From: Lutibaculum baratangense AMV1
GTDB taxonomy: Bacteria; Pseudomonadota; Alphaproteobacteria; Rhizobiales; Tepidamorphaceae
Length of the DNA stretch: 64,000 bases
Assembly: GCF_000496075.1 (NCBI RefSeq)
Contig: NZ_AWXZ01000037.1
Location: 56,778 to 120,777, forward strand
Direction: 5' to 3'
Position 1 is the stretch's first letter. The number at the start of each line of letters is the position of its first letter. Shown one piece after another: positions 8,821 through 17,591 of this stretch. The notes under the pieces are model-generated. The model was not told the DNA's origin, made no database searches, and saw nothing but the letters and a program-made list of their open reading frames with translations. Position numbers and translations under genes: made by a program.

Positions 8821-9234
8821 ATGTACAAGAAGATCATGGTTCCGGTGGACCTTTCCCATATCGACCGGCTGCAGAAGGCCCTCGATACCGGGGCCGATCT
8901 GGCGAGGCATTACGGCGTACCGATCTGTTACGTGGGAGTGACGTCCGCGGCGCCTGGTCCGTTGGGACACAACCCCCAGGAGTACAGCCGGAAGCTCAGC
9001 GAATTCGCGCAGGCAGAGGCGGATCGCCGGAGCATCGCCGCCGAAGCCCGCGCCTATGTCAGCCACGACCCCGCCGTCGACCTGGACAAGACGCTGCTCG
9101 GCGCCGCGCATGACGTCGAGGCCGACCTCGTCGTGATGGCATCCCACGTGCCGGGCCTCCCCGACCACATCTTCGCGTCGAACGCGGGCTATCTCGCCTC
9201 GCATGCCGACATCTCGGTCTTCGTGGTGCGATAG
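8821..9234 (+). CDS. Universal stress protein (UspA) family protein
   Basis: This 137-residue single-domain Usp begins with the family strand YKKIMVPVDLS and ends with the strand ISVFVVR. The nucleotide-binding loop usually written G-x2-G-x9-G-S/T is degenerate here: after VVMASH the sequence reads VPGLPDHIFASNAGYLAS, so it may bind ATP poorly or not at all. It is followed after 54 bp by a BCCT transporter on the same strand. Usp proteins encoded beside osmolyte transporters (for example TeaD with the ectoine TRAP transporter) can modulate uptake, so a regulatory partner role is a reasonable inference. Confidence 0.8.
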   Translation: MYKKIMVPVDLSHIDRLQKALDTGADLARHYGVPICYVGVTSAAPGPLGHNPQEYSRKLSEFAQAEADRRSIAAEARAYVSHDPAVDLDKTLLGAAHDVEADLVVMASHVPGLPDHIFASNAGYLASHADISVFVVR

Positions 9235-9288
9235 GCACCCGGAAAGGCCCCGACCTCAAAAAGCCAGTCAGAAGAACGGAGCCTCGAC

Positions 9289-10905
9289 ATGTCCGAGACG
9301 GGCGAACCCACCCCGGAAGGTGCCGCGAACATCATCGAGACCGACTACGAGATCGGCCAGGACAACATCACGACCAGCATCGGTCCGTTCGGGCTCGACA
9401 TTCACAACCCGGTCTTCATGATCTCGGGACTGACGATCGTCGCCTTCGTCATCTTCACGCTGGCGTTCCAGCAGGAGGCCGGGCCCTTCTTCGAGGGCCT
9501 GCGCGACTGGCTGACATCGAGCCTGGACTGGTTCTTCATCCTGGCAGCCAACGTGTTCGTCCTGCTCTGCCTGTTCCTGATCGTGTCGCCCTACGGCAGC
9601 GTGCGGCTCGGCGGCACGGAAGCGACGCCCGACTACGGCTATGCCGGCTGGTTCGCCATGCTGTTCGCGGCCGGCATGGGCATCGGCCTCATGTTCTACG
9701 GCGTGTCCGAGCCGATCTCCCACTTCTCCTCCTCGGTCGCCGAGGATGCCGGGAGTGCCGACAGCTGGGCACCCCTCGGCGGCGCGGCCGGGGACGAACT
9801 CGAGGCGCGCCGCCTCGGCATGGCGGCGACGATCTTCCATTGGGGCCTTCACCCCTGGGCGATCTACGCCGTGGTGGCCCTCGCCCTCGCCCTGTTCTCG
9901 TACAACAAGGGCCTTCCGCTGACGATGCGGTCGGTCTTCTACCCGATCTTCGGCGAACGCGTCTGGGGGTGGACGGGCCACGTCATCGACACGCTGGCGG
10001 TCTTCGCGACGCTGTTCGGGCTCGCCACCTCCCTCGGCCTCGGGGCCGAGCAGGCGAATGCCGGCCTCAACCACCTCTTCGGCCTCCCCGTGAACAACGC
10101 CTCGAAGGTGCTCCTGATCACGGCCATCACCGCGGTCGCGCTCGTCTCGGTGGTCGCGGGTCTCGACGCGGGGGTGAAGCGCCTGTCGGAGATCAACATG
10201 GTCCTGGCGGCGCTTCTCCTCCTGTTCGTGCTGCTGGTGGGGCCGACGATCGCGATCCTCACGGGCTTCTTCGCCAATCTGTGGGAGTACGTCGTCTACC
10301 TCCCCGAGCTGTCGAACCCGTTCGGCCGCGCCGACGACAACTTCCGGCAGGGCTGGACGGCCTTCTACTGGGCCTGGTGGATCTCCTGGTCGCCCTTCGT
10401 CGGCATGTTCATCGCGCGCGTGTCGCGGGGGCGAACCGTGCGCGAGTTCCTGACCTGCGTCCTCATCATTCCCTCGATCGTCTCCGTGTTCTGGATGACG
10501 ACGTTCGGCGGGACGGCGATCACGCAGATCGTCCAGCAGGGCATCCAGGCGGTCGCCGACGCGCCGCTCGAGCTCAAGCTCTTCCTCATGCTGGAGGAAC
10601 TGCCGCTCGCGATGCTGACCTCGTTCATCGCGATCGTCCTCGTCATCGTGTTCTTCGTCACCTCGTCGGACTCCGGCTCGCTCGTCATCGACACGATCAC
10701 GGCCGGCGGAAAGATCGACGCCCCCGTCCCCCAGCGCGTGTTCTGGGCGACCTTCGAGGGGCTCGTCGCGATCGCGCTCCTGCTCGGTGGCGGCCTGACG
10801 GCACTGCAGGCGGCCGCCGTCTCCACTGGGCTGCCCTTCACTTTGGTGCTGCTCCTGGCGTGCTACGCCATCGTCAAAGGTCTCGCGAGCGAGCCGCGGG
10901 GCTGA
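9289..10905 (+). CDS. BCCT family transporter (betaine/choline/carnitine type)
   Basis: This 538-residue inner-membrane protein would import a trimethylammonium osmolyte such as glycine betaine or choline with Na+ or H+. About twelve helices are visible. BCCT signatures are FAAGMGIGLMFYGVSEP in helix 3 and WWISWSPFVGMFIARVSRGRT in helix 8. The three Trp of that segment match the substrate cage of BetP. The C-terminus is short, lacking the long osmosensing tail seen in the next paralogue. AAGAACGGAGCC precedes the ATG. It follows a Usp gene, and an inverted repeat lies just past the stop. Substrate cannot be fixed from sequence. Confidence 0.9.
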   Translation: MSETGEPTPEGAANIIETDYEIGQDNITTSIGPFGLDIHNPVFMISGLTIVAFVIFTLAFQQEAGPFFEGLRDWLTSSLDWFFILAANVFVLLCLFLIVSPYGSVRLGGTEATPDYGYAGWFAMLFAAGMGIGLMFYGVSEPISHFSSSVAEDAGSADSWAPLGGAAGDELEARRLGMAATIFHWGLHPWAIYAVVALALALFSYNKGLPLTMRSVFYPIFGERVWGWTGHVIDTLAVFATLFGLATSLGLGAEQANAGLNHLFGLPVNNASKVLLITAITAVALVSVVAGLDAGVKRLSEINMVLAALLLLFVLLVGPTIAILTGFFANLWEYVVYLPELSNPFGRADDNFRQGWTAFYWAWWISWSPFVGMFIARVSRGRTVREFLTCVLIIPSIVSVFWMTTFGGTAITQIVQQGIQAVADAPLELKLFLMLEELPLAMLTSFIAIVLVIVFFVTSSDSGSLVIDTITAGGKIDAPVPQRVFWATFEGLVAIALLLGGGLTALQAAAVSTGLPFTLVLLLACYAIVKGLASEPRG

Positions 10906-10910
10906 CCGAT

Positions 10911-10948
10911 CGGAGACGGTCGGGGGGCCGGGCCGCCCACCGTCTCCG
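10911..10948 (+). terminator. Hairpin after the first BCCT gene
   Basis: A perfect 10-bp inverted repeat (CGGAGACGGT at 10911-10920 and ACCGTCTCCG at 10939-10948) encloses a GC-rich 18-nt loop and starts 5 bp after the stop codon. There is no T-run, so it may be a weak terminator or an RNA-stabilising hairpin separating the two transporter genes. Confidence 0.5.
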
Positions 10949-11164
10949 CCCGTTCCCGGCGGGCTTCCCCGCCGGAGGGCCCTCGCTTCGCCGCCAGAAC
11001 TCTTCCGGAACCATCATCGGCAGGCGGCGTTGCCGAACCGGCGCCGCATTCCCGCCACAGTCACTCCGACCGCCGTCTCCGGGGACGCGGCCGGCGGATG
11101 CGACCGCGAGAGGGGTGAGAGCTCCGGCCTGCCCTCCGGCCAGCACAGCCAAGCGAGAGAGACC

Positions 11165-13195
11165 TTGAGCGATCAACCAAGCTTTGCACGACCGGGGAAG
11201 GGGATCGCCGCCCACTTCCATCCTCCCGTCTTCTATGGCGCGAGCGCCATCATCTTCTTCTTCCTGGCCATCGGCCTCGTGTTTCCGGACCGCGCGGAAT
11301 CGATCTTCTCGTCGATCCAGTCGAGCATCATCTCCGGCTTCGGCTGGCTCTACATACTTGCCGTCGGGGCCTTCGTGCTGGCGATGCTCTACGTCGCCCT
11401 GAGCCGCTTCGGGCAGCTGAAGCTCGGGCCGGACGACGCCGAGCCGGAGTACAACTACCTGACGTGGCTCGCGATGCTGTTCGCCGCCGGCATGGGCATC
11501 GGCCTGATGTTCTACGGCGTCGCCGAGCCGGTGATGCACTACTCCTCCCCGCCGGTCGGCGACGGGGGCACGGTGGACGCGGCGCGCAACGCCATGGTCT
11601 ACACGTTCTTCCACTGGGGCTTCCATGCCTGGGCCATCTACGCGGTGGTCGGGCTGTCGCTCGCCTATTTCGCCTACCGCTACAATCTGCCGCTCGCCGT
11701 GCGCTCCGGCCTCTACCCGATCTTCAAGAACCGGATCTACGGGCCGATCGGCGACGCCGTCGATATCTTCGCGATCGTCGGGACGCTGTTCGGCGTCGCC
11801 ACCTCGCTCGGCCTCGGCGTCATGCAGATCAATGCAGGATTCAACTATCTCTTCGGCCTGCCCAACACGACCTTCATGCAGATCGTCCTGATCGCCGTCA
11901 TCACGGGCATGGCGACCATGTCGGTCGTGACGGGGCTCGACGTCGGCATCCGCCGCCTGTCGGAGACCAACCTGATCCTCGCCGTGCTCCTGATGTTCTT
12001 CGTGCTGTTCGTCGGGCCGACCGTCTTCCTGCTCGGGGCGTTCCCCCAGAATCTCGGCAACTATCTCGGCCATTTCTTCGAGCGCACCTTCACGATGTAC
12101 GCCTACGAGCCGAACGACTGGCTCAGCGACTGGACGCTCTTCTACTGGTCGTGGTGGATCGCCTGGTCGCCCTTCGTCGGCATGTTCATCGCCCGCATCT
12201 CGCGCGGGCGCACCGTGCGCGAATTCGTGCTGTCGGTGCTGTTCATCCCGCCGCTCTTCACGTTCTTCTGGATGACCGTCTTCGGCAACAGCGGCATCGC
12301 GCTCGACATGGGCGCGGCCGCCGGCGCGATCGCCGAGGAGGTGAACGCCGACATCGCCACCGCGCTGTTCCAGTTCTTCGAGTACCTGCCCGGCACGACG
12401 ATCATGTCCGGCCTCGCGATCCTGCTCGTGACCGTGTTCTTCGTCACCTCGTCGGATTCGGGCTCGCTCGTGGTCGAGACGCTGGCCGCAGGCGGCCGGG
12501 AAGACGCGCCGGTCGCGGCCCGCGTCTACTGGGCCGTCCTCGAGGGCGTGATCGCGGCTCTCCTGCTGCTCGCCGGCGGCCTGACGGCGCTGCAGACCAT
12601 GACGCTCATCTCGGCCCTGCCCTTCGTGATCGTCATGATCCTGCTCGTCTACGGTCTCCTGAAGGGCATGAACGCCGACATGGCGCGGCTCCAGCCCAGG
12701 CTGGGGCCGGTGGCGGCGCACCCGGTCACCGAACTGCCGTGGACGGCGCGGCTGAACCTCATCCTGAACCAGCCGCAGCGCCAGGACGTCGGCCGCTTCA
12801 TCAAGCAGACGGCGGAGCCGGCACTCGAGGCGGTGGCGCACGAGATGCGCGAGCGGGGCCTCGACGCTCTCGTCGCCGAAGACCGCGACGAGGGCGTGGC
12901 GCTGACGGTGAACTCGCAGGACGTCAGGAGCTTCGTCTACGGGGTGGAGCCGCAGCGCCACCTCGTGGCCGCCTTCACGGCGGGCGACGTCAGCCGCGGC
13001 GAGACGAAGCGGCCGCATGTCTGGTGGGCGAAGACCTATTTCGGCGACGGGAGCCGCGGCTACGACGTGATGGGCTTCACCCGCGAGCAGATCATCAGCG
13101 ACATCCTCGCGCAGTACGAGCGCTACCAGACGATGATGCACTCGCACAGCACGGCGCTCTACCTCACCTCTCCCGACCCGGGACAGGTGGCCTGA
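11165..13195 (+). CDS. betT: BCCT family transporter with long C-terminal domain (BetT-like)
   Basis: This 676-residue protein matches the length of E. coli BetT (677). The TTG at 11165 is used because it starts MSDQPSFARPGKG just before helix 1 and follows a purine-rich GCGAGAGAGA; the frame stays open upstream to 11030. Family signatures repeat those of the preceding paralogue (FAAGMGIGLMFYGVAEP, WWIAWSPFVGMFIARISRGRT). After the last helix (about residue 505) a soluble domain of some 165 residues follows, as in choline transporters where the tail senses osmotic strength. A strong terminator ends the gene. A choline or betaine uptake role is likely; no bet catabolic genes are nearby. Confidence 0.9.
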   Translation: MSDQPSFARPGKGIAAHFHPPVFYGASAIIFFFLAIGLVFPDRAESIFSSIQSSIISGFGWLYILAVGAFVLAMLYVALSRFGQLKLGPDDAEPEYNYLTWLAMLFAAGMGIGLMFYGVAEPVMHYSSPPVGDGGTVDAARNAMVYTFFHWGFHAWAIYAVVGLSLAYFAYRYNLPLAVRSGLYPIFKNRIYGPIGDAVDIFAIVGTLFGVATSLGLGVMQINAGFNYLFGLPNTTFMQIVLIAVITGMATMSVVTGLDVGIRRLSETNLILAVLLMFFVLFVGPTVFLLGAFPQNLGNYLGHFFERTFTMYAYEPNDWLSDWTLFYWSWWIAWSPFVGMFIARISRGRTVREFVLSVLFIPPLFTFFWMTVFGNSGIALDMGAAAGAIAEEVNADIATALFQFFEYLPGTTIMSGLAILLVTVFFVTSSDSGSLVVETLAAGGREDAPVAARVYWAVLEGVIAALLLLAGGLTALQTMTLISALPFVIVMILLVYGLLKGMNADMARLQPRLGPVAAHPVTELPWTARLNLILNQPQRQDVGRFIKQTAEPALEAVAHEMRERGLDALVAEDRDEGVALTVNSQDVRSFVYGVEPQRHLVAAFTAGDVSRGETKRPHVWWAKTYFGDGSRGYDVMGFTREQIISDILAQYERYQTMMHSHSTALYLTSPDPGQVA

Positions 13196-13269
13196 CGTCC
13201 GGCGCGCGGGCCCCGACCTGCGCCATGACGGCCGGTGCGCCCGACGTTCGCCTTGCCTGAAGATCGAGC

Positions 13270-13296
13270 AGCCCCCGCCCGCAGGCGGGGGCTTTG
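13270..13296 (+). terminator. Rho-independent terminator after betT-like gene
   Basis: AGCCCCCGCC at 13270-13279 pairs perfectly with GGCGGGGGCT at 13284-13293 across a CGCA tetraloop, followed by TTTGT. It lies 75 bp past the BCCT stop and before the polyamine-type ABC operon. Confidence 0.85.
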
Positions 13297-13426
13297 TCGT
13301 GCCCGCCGCCGGGCCCGCCGGTGACGTCAGGCTGTCCTTCCGTCCGCCGCTGCATCGGTCGGCGCCGCCCGCTGCCGCCGCTTTCGGCTGCCCCGAGATT
13401 GACCGGAGCGTCGCTTCGGCTGCAGC

Positions 13427-14608
13427 ATGTACCGGGCATGCGAGGGAGTGGGAAAGCTGCAGGCCACAGTCACGCAGGTGCAACCGGGAGAGCGGGCCGC
13501 GGCGCGGCTCGGAACGGGACAAGGAGCCGTTGCGATCGCTCTCAAGGGCGTGAGCAAGGTGTTCGGCAGCGGTGCCGATGCGTTCAAGGCCGTCGACGAC
13601 GTCTCGGTCGATATCCGCCAGAACGAGTTCTTCACGCTGCTCGGGCCGTCGGGCTGCGGCAAGACGACCCTGCTTCGCCTCATCGCCGGGTTCGAGCATC
13701 CGACGTCGGGGGAAATCCGCCTGAAGGGCAAGGACATCTCGCCGCTGCCGCCGTTCGACCGGCCGGTGAACACGGTTTTCCAGAGCTACGCCCTCTTCCC
13801 GCACATGACGGTGGCGCAGAACATCGCCTTCGGGCTCGAGATGCTGCGCCGGCCGAAGAGCGAGGTGCAGGAGACGGTCGACCGCATGCTCAAGCTCGTC
13901 CGGATGGAGCAACTCGCCAACCGGCGCACGAGCCAGATATCGGGTGGCCAGCAACAGCGCGTCGCGCTCGCCCGCGCCCTGGCCCCGCAACCCGAGGTGC
14001 TGCTGCTCGACGAGCCGCTGTCGGCGCTCGACTACAAGCTGCGAAAGGAGATGCAGATCGAGCTGAAGCGGCTGCAGAGCGAGACAGGCATCACCTTCAT
14101 CTTCGTCACGCACGACCAGGAAGAGGCCCTCACCATGTCGGACCGCATCGCGGTCATGAGCGAGGGCAACATCCTGCAGATCGGCAGCCCGCGCGAGATC
14201 TACGACCACCCGGCGCAGCGCTTCGTCGCCGACTTCATCGGCGAATCGAACTTCCTGAAGGCGGAGGTCGTGCGGCCGCTCGATCCGGGCGCCGAGATCC
14301 GCCTGCCGTCCGGCGCGACGCTGACGGCCGGGGTGCCGGAGGGGATGCGGCCGGCAGGTAGCGTCACCGTCGTCGTGCGCCCCGAACATGCGCGCGTCGT
14401 GGCAGATCCGGCGGCCGGCGCCCTCAGGGGCCGCCTCACCAACATCGTCTATTTCGGCACGGACACGCACTACCACGTCGAGCTGCCGCAGGACGGCGAG
14501 TTCATCGTGCGCATGCAGAACCAGCGCGGCTCCGAGGCGAGCTTCGAGACCGGCGACGAGGTCGGCATCGAGATCGGCGACGGGGCCCCGCAGGTCCTGA
14601 AGGACTGA
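13427..14608 (+). CDS. potA: PotA-like ABC transporter ATP-binding protein
   Basis: This is the ATPase of a spermidine/putrescine-type importer, 393 residues. Walker A is GPSGCGKTT, the Q loop is in [13 protein letters not shown], the signature is SGGQQQR, Walker B is LLLDEP and the switch His is in THDQEEA. A C-terminal TOBE domain (about 300-390) follows, as in PotA and other carbohydrate/polyamine ATPases. The N-terminal 35 residues before the ABC domain are variable, so the true start could be slightly downstream. It opens a four-gene operon with two permeases and a binding protein, spaced 4 bp from the next gene. Confidence 0.9.
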   Translation: MYRACEGVGKLQATVTQVQPGERAAARLGTGQGAVAIALKGVSKVFGSGADAFKAVDDVSVDIRQNEFFTLLGPSGCGKTTLLRLIAGFEHPTSGEIRLKGKDISPLPPFDRPVNTVFQSYALFPHMTVAQNIAFGLEMLRRPKSEVQETVDRMLKLVRMEQLANRRTSQISGGQQQRVALARALAPQPEVLLLDEPLSALDYKLRKEMQIELKRLQSETGITFIFVTHDQEEALTMSDRIAVMSEGNILQIGSPREIYDHPAQRFVADFIGESNFLKAEVVRPLDPGAEIRLPSGATLTAGVPEGMRPAGSVTVVVRPEHARVVADPAAGALRGRLTNIVYFGTDTHYHVELPQDGEFIVRMQNQRGSEASFETGDEVGIEIGDGAPQVLKD

Positions 14609-14612
14609 TACG

Positions 14613-15587
14613 ATGGCCGCGCAAGACACGAGCCCCGCGCCGGAGGAGGTCGCCGCGCCGACGATGGCGCCGCACGGGACGGACTACGCCGCCATCGCGA
14701 TGCGCCGCGAGCGCCGCAACAACCTCGCGCTGGTCTCGCCCGCCCTCCTCATCCTGGTGGTGGGAGCGTCGGGCCCCCTCGTCGTCATGCTGATCTACTC
14801 GTTCCTCGCCGCCGGCGACTATGGCGGCGTCGTATGGGAGTTCTCGACGCAGGGCTGGTTCCAGGTCTTCCTGCAGCGGGACATGTTCGACGACACGATC
14901 GGCTTCGCCGACGCGCATCTCTCGATCTTCTGGCGATCGCTGTCGCTCGCCTTCATCACGACCGTGCTCTGCGTCATCTTCGGCTTCCCCACCGCCTACT
15001 TCATCGCGACGAGGCCGCCGGAGCAGCGCTCGCTGTGGCTCTTCCTCGTCACGATCCCCTTCTGGACGAACCTCCTGATCCGCACCTACGCGATCATGGA
15101 GGTCATCCGGAACGAAGGGCTCGTGAACACGGCCCTCATGAAGGCGGGGCTGATCTCGCAGCCGATCCAGATGCTCTACACAGACTTCGCCATCATGCTC
15201 GGCATGACCTATGTCTACCTGCCGCTGATGGTGCTGCCGCTCTACGCATCGATGGAGAAGCTCGACTTCCGCCTAGTGGAGGCGTCCTACGACCTCTATG
15301 CGAGCCGCATGAACACGCTGCGCCGGATCATCCTGCCGCTCGTGAAGCCCGGCCTGATCGCCGGCTCGATCCTCGTCTTCGTGCCCTGCCTCGGCGCCTA
15401 TGTGACGCCGCGCGTGCTCGGCGGGGGCAAGAGACTGATGCTCGGCAACCTGATCGAGCTCCAGTTCGGCCAGGGCCGCAACTGGCCGCTCGGCGCGGCG
15501 CTGTCGATCACGCTCCTTCTGATCGTGATGGTCGCGCTGCTCATCTACGTGCGAAACGCCTCCAGACAGGGAGGCGCCCATGGCTGA
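14613..15587 (+). CDS. potB: PotB-like ABC transporter permease
   Basis: This 324-residue inner-membrane permease has about six helices and a binding-protein-dependent transport signature (EAA loop) around EASYDLYASRMNTLRRIILPLVKPG, which docks on the ATPase. A cytoplasmic N-terminus of about 45 residues precedes helix 1. Its 3' end overlaps the next permease gene by eight bases. It fits the PotB position of a polyamine-type importer. Confidence 0.9.
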   Translation: MAAQDTSPAPEEVAAPTMAPHGTDYAAIAMRRERRNNLALVSPALLILVVGASGPLVVMLIYSFLAAGDYGGVVWEFSTQGWFQVFLQRDMFDDTIGFADAHLSIFWRSLSLAFITTVLCVIFGFPTAYFIATRPPEQRSLWLFLVTIPFWTNLLIRTYAIMEVIRNEGLVNTALMKAGLISQPIQMLYTDFAIMLGMTYVYLPLMVLPLYASMEKLDFRLVEASYDLYASRMNTLRRIILPLVKPGLIAGSILVFVPCLGAYVTPRVLGGGKRLMLGNLIELQFGQGRNWPLGAALSITLLLIVMVALLIYVRNASRQGGAHG

Positions 15588-16398
15588 GGCGCGCCGCATC
15601 AGGCCGTTCGCCGTCCGCCATCTGCCGGGCTTCCCGACGATGGCGCTCATCTGCTTCGTCTGCCTCTACGCGCCGATCATCACGCTCGTGATGTTCTCCT
15701 TCAACGAGTCGATGTCGATGAGCCAGTGGGGCGGCTTCTCCTGGCGATGGTACGTCGCCGCCTGGGAGAACGAGCGGGTCCAGCAGGCCTCGCTCCTGTC
15801 GCTCATCGTCGCGACCTGCGCCTCGCTGATCGCCACCACCGTGGCCACCGCCGCGGCGCTCGGCACGACCCGGACGAGGCGCTACCGGGGCCTGACGGGG
15901 ATCTATGTCCTGATCAACCAGCCGCTGATGGTGCCGGAGATCGTGACGGGGGTGGCGCTGCTGATCGTCTTCGCGATGGTCAAGGTGTGGACCGGCTACA
16001 CCGGGATCGGCTACCTGATCCTCGCGCACACGGCCTTCTGCATCCCCTTCGCCTATCTGCCGATACGCGCACGCCTCGAGAGCATGGACGCGACCCTCGA
16101 GGCCGCCGCCGCCGACCTCTACGCGACGCCGTGGATGGCATTCCGCCGGGTGACGTTGCCGCTCCTCTGGCCGGGGATCCTGGCCGGCGGCATGCTCGCC
16201 TTCGTGATCTCGCTCGACGACGTCGTCATCACCGAGTTCGTGAAGTCGGGCGGGCAGGACACGCTGCCGACCTACATGCTCAGCCAGATCCGCCGCATCG
16301 TGACGCCCGAGATGAACGCCATCTCCACCGTCTTCCTCGCGATCTCGATCGCGCTGGTGACGATCTTCTTCCTGCTCAGTCGCGGGAAGAAGCAGTGA
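15580..16398 (+). CDS. potC: PotC-like ABC transporter permease
   Basis: This 272-residue permease partners PotB. Six helices are visible and the EAA loop appears as EAAAADLYATPWMAFRRVTLP. It overlaps potB by eight bases, consistent with coupled translation. A 43-bp gap with GGAGG separates it from the binding-protein gene. Confidence 0.9.
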   Translation: MAEARRIRPFAVRHLPGFPTMALICFVCLYAPIITLVMFSFNESMSMSQWGGFSWRWYVAAWENERVQQASLLSLIVATCASLIATTVATAAALGTTRTRRYRGLTGIYVLINQPLMVPEIVTGVALLIVFAMVKVWTGYTGIGYLILAHTAFCIPFAYLPIRARLESMDATLEAAAADLYATPWMAFRRVTLPLLWPGILAGGMLAFVISLDDVVITEFVKSGGQDTLPTYMLSQIRRIVTPEMNAISTVFLAISIALVTIFFLLSRGKKQ

Positions 16399-16441
16399 CG
16401 GGCTCCTGGGAGCCCCAAAAAGTGAACCGGAGGGTACTGAC

Positions 16442-17476
16442 ATGAAGTGGACAACGGGTGCCGGGCTGACAGCAGCCGCGCTTCTCGCCTCGACGGGCCT
16501 CGCCTCGGCGGAGGGCAAGCTCAACATCTTCAACTGGGGCAACTACACGAGCCCCGAGCTGATCGAGAAGTTCAAGAAGGAATACGACGTCGACGTCACC
16601 GTCACCGACTACGACTCCAACGACACGGCGCTCGCGAAGGTGAAGGCCGGCGGCCACGGCTTCGACATCGTCGTGCCTTCGCACAGCTACATGCCGATCT
16701 GGATCAACGAGGGCCTCCTTCTGGAGTCGCGGCCCGACCAGATGGAGAACTTCGAGCACATGTCCGACCGCTGGAAGGACGTGGACTGGGACCCCGGCCG
16801 CCGATTCTCCGTGCCGTGGCAGTGGGGCACGACCGGCATGGCGGTGAACACGTCCGTCTATGACGGCGACCCCAACACCTCGGCGATCTTCATGGATCCG
16901 CCCGAGGAGCTCGTCGGCAAGGTCAACGTCGTGCCCGAGATGATCGACGTGATGAACCTCGCCATCCGCTATGTCGGCGGCGAGCCCTGCACGAGCGACA
17001 GGGAAGTCCTCAGGAAGACGCGTGACGCGATGATGGCCGCGCGCGACAAGTGGATGTCCATGGATTACGGCACGACGGAGAAGCTCGCGGCCGGGGACAT
17101 GGTGGCGAGCGTCAACTGGAACGGCTCGACCCTCCGGGCGCGAATGCAGAACCCGGACATCGTCTACGGCTATCCGCGCGAGGGCTACCCGCTCTGGATG
17201 GATTCCGCGGCCGTGCTCGCCGACGCGCAGAACCCCGAGAACGCGAAGCTCTTCCTGAACTTCATCATGGATCCCGAGAACGCGGCGATGATCTCCAACT
17301 TCGCCCGTTACGCCAACGGCATCGACGGCTCCGAGCAGTATATGGCCGAGGACATGAAGGGAGCTCCGGAGATCGACGTGCCGGAGGAGTTCCAGTCGGC
17401 CGGCGCGTTCAACCCGAGCTGCCCGCCCGAGGTGCAGCAGATGTACACGCAGATCTGGACCCAGCTCCAGAAGTGA
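16442..17476 (+). CDS. potD: PotD-like periplasmic polyamine-binding protein
   Basis: This 344-residue extracellular solute-binding protein has a typical signal peptide (about 1-23, cleaved after ASA). The mature start LNIFNWGNYTSPELIEKF is the classic PotD/PotF opening, and DYDSNDTALAKVKAGG and FDIVVPSHSYMP follow the family pattern. It would capture spermidine, putrescine or a related cation and deliver it to PotBC. Ligand identity is not fixed by sequence; related alphaproteobacterial proteins bind varied amines. A perfect hairpin immediately follows the stop. Confidence 0.9.
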   Translation: MKWTTGAGLTAAALLASTGLASAEGKLNIFNWGNYTSPELIEKFKKEYDVDVTVTDYDSNDTALAKVKAGGHGFDIVVPSHSYMPIWINEGLLLESRPDQMENFEHMSDRWKDVDWDPGRRFSVPWQWGTTGMAVNTSVYDGDPNTSAIFMDPPEELVGKVNVVPEMIDVMNLAIRYVGGEPCTSDREVLRKTRDAMMAARDKWMSMDYGTTEKLAAGDMVASVNWNGSTLRARMQNPDIVYGYPREGYPLWMDSAAVLADAQNPENAKLFLNFIMDPENAAMISNFARYANGIDGSEQYMAEDMKGAPEIDVPEEFQSAGAFNPSCPPEVQQMYTQIWTQLQK

Positions 17477-17484
17477 CGAGTGCG

Positions 17485-17511
17485 CGGGCGGGGCCTCGGC
17501 GGCCCCGCCCG
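17485..17511 (+). terminator. Hairpin between potD and the serine hydrolase gene
   Basis: CGGGCGGGGCC (17485-17495) and GGCCCCGCCCG (17501-17511) form a perfect 11-bp stem with a TCGGC loop. No T-run follows, so it may partly terminate or protect the potD message, keeping binding protein in excess over downstream gene product. Confidence 0.55.
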
Positions 17512-17591
17512 TCCGCATCTGCTGGGCCGTGGCCGCCACGGCGCCCGACCGCTCCGCCCGCCGATCATGCCGGCGGACACCGAGGACCTCG

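Noticed and set aside
10874..14629. 1251-codon open frame on the minus strand
   Set aside because: It runs antisense across two BCCT genes and potA; the translation is a low-complexity His/Arg/Asp/Glu shadow typical of high-GC antisense frames.
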